DNA from: Spirochaetota bacterium
Lineage (GTDB): Bacteria; Spirochaetota; Spirochaetia; Treponematales; UBA12059
Reading direction: 5' to 3'
NCBI GenBank assembly: GCA_029565815.1
Contig: JAKQNL010000291.1
Coordinates: 1-5,073 of the forward strand
DNA: 5,073 nucleotides
Part shown: positions 4,439 through 5,073 of the stretch, in pieces
Numbering within the stretch: position 1 is the first letter of the stretch
Layout: every line of letters starts with the position of its first letter
Made by a program: the position numbers and the translations under genes
Notes under the pieces: generated by a model
Told to the model about the DNA's origin: nothing
Databases searched by the model: none
What the model saw: only the letters and a program-made list of their open reading frames with translations

Positions 4439-5073
4439 TCCAAACCCTACCTTTGGCTTTGAATCTGTTTCGTTTGTACGATAACTAGCCTCGACTTTTA
4501 GCTCTTCTACAAGATAGTGGGCTTGATTCCTTTTGTCTGGCATAGCTCGTTTTGCAACAGCTTTGTAATCCCCTGGAGATAGCAAGGCTATCTGCTCCAA
4601 CATGCACATGCTATTTGTATCCAGATCGGCTAAAGGGAACCATACATTGAATAGCCGAATACGTTGGTTGGTATCTAAAGGTAAAAATTTAACTTTCCAT
4701 GAGAAGCGGCGTAGCACCGCTTTATCCATAACGCTCAGTACATTGGTACACGCTATCATTATCCCTTTGAAATTTTCCATTTGAGTGAGCAATTCATTGG
4801 TTTGGGTAATTTCCCAAGAACGATATGCATTATTACGATCTCGCAGTAAGGAATCTGCTTCGTCGAGGAGCAGAATTGAACCATCGCGCTCTGCATCACG
4901 AAACATGCGCGCAATAAGCATTTCTGTCATACCGATAAATGGATTTAACAAATCTGAGGCGCGTTTGACCAAAAGATTTCGGCCGCATTTTTTGGATAGG
5001 TATTTTGCTAATTCGGTTTTGCCTGGATTAATCGTCTTCTGTTGTGCCGCATATACATATACTATAACTTGCG
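4433..5073 (-). CDS. AAA family ATPase, C-terminal part (5' end beyond the window)
   Basis: The reading frame is open from the right edge and gives 212 residues to the stop. Numbered from the edge: PGKTELAKYL (16-25) is the end of the P-loop and following helix; RASDLLNPFIGMTE (37-50); Walker B SILLLDEAD (65-73, with D70 and E71); SWEITQTNELLTQME (85-99); sensor-1 IACTN (106-110); VLRRF (119-123) with candidate arginine fingers R121/R122; LSPGDYKAVA (164-173), a sensor-2 region; and a short C-terminal KPKVGF tail. These blocks match a bacterial AAA subfamily of large proteins in which the ATPase domain is C-terminal, so several hundred N-terminal residues may be missing (from memory of the family). 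ATP-driven remodelling of a protein partner is expected; the target is unknown. Oddly, the residues before GKT read QQKTINP instead of the canonical GPPGT, so the P-loop is aberrant. A TTG at 4972 is not the start, because homologous sequence continues upstream of it. Confidence 0.88.
   Translation of the reverse strand, partial: QVIVYVYAAQQKTINPGKTELAKYLSKKCGRNLLVKRASDLLNPFIGMTEMLIARMFRDAERDGSILLLDEADSLLRDRNNAYRSWEITQTNELLTQMENFKGIMIACTNVLSVMDKAVLRRFSWKVKFLPLDTNQRIRLFNVWFPLADLDTNSMCMLEQIALLSPGDYKAVAKRAMPDKRNQAHYLVEELKVEASYRTNETDSKPKVGFGV

Noticed and set aside
1..5073. CRISPR array, insertion sequence or rRNA
   Set aside because: No regularly spaced repeats, transposase frame or rRNA-like sequence was seen on either strand.

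Overview
The window reads as bacterial chromosome from a Gram-negative anaerobe or microaerophile. A Desulfovibrio-like (Desulfovibrionales) host would fit, but that is an inference from protein style only and not a firm assignment. The left two thirds (about 1-3350) is moderately GC-rich core-type sequence. The right third (about 3350-5073) is visibly AT-richer and carries phage- or island-type genes. The switch falls just downstream of a tRNA-Pro gene, a common integration target, so the right side is probably the edge of an integrated element. No integrase is visible.

Layout: (1) 1-589, minus strand, the N-terminal 196 residues of a Sir2-family NAD-dependent deacylase that runs off the left edge. 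(2) 590-666, a short divergent control region with overlapping candidate promoters and a perfect small dyad. (3) 667-3007, three plus-strand genes. The first is a membrane-anchored PD-(D/E)XK nuclease-like protein of the 'Holliday junction resolvase-related' family. It is followed, with 4-nt ATGA overlaps at both junctions, by a GlpA-like FAD dehydrogenase and an SdhB/FrdB-like iron-sulfur subunit. (4) 3004-3177, a strong-looking promoter, tRNA-Pro(GGG) and a near-perfect intrinsic terminator. (5) 3178-3350, a structured GC-rich non-coding block that starts with an inverted copy of the tRNA 3' end and repeats part of it 126 nt later. (6) 3351-3607, AT-rich non-coding DNA ending in a promoter and a strong Shine-Dalgarno. 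(7) 3608-4354, a DUF5131 / phage Gp37-Gp68 'three-Cys-motif' protein. (8) 4355-4432, a convergent spacer with an AT palindrome. (9) 4433-5073, minus strand, the C-terminal part of an AAA ATPase that enters from the right edge.

Working together: the GlpA-like and SdhB-like proteins probably form one redox enzyme. The flavoprotein oxidises a glycerol-3-phosphate-like hydroxy substrate and passes electrons through the three SdhB-type clusters to an acceptor not encoded here. The convergent DUF5131 and AAA ATPase genes look like cargo of the element next to tRNA-Pro. The most unusual points are the tail-to-tail tRNA-end repeat around the terminator, the non-canonical P-loop of the AAA ATPase, the DUF5131 gene without its usual partner beside it, and the pairing of a truncated GlpA with an SdhB-like subunit.
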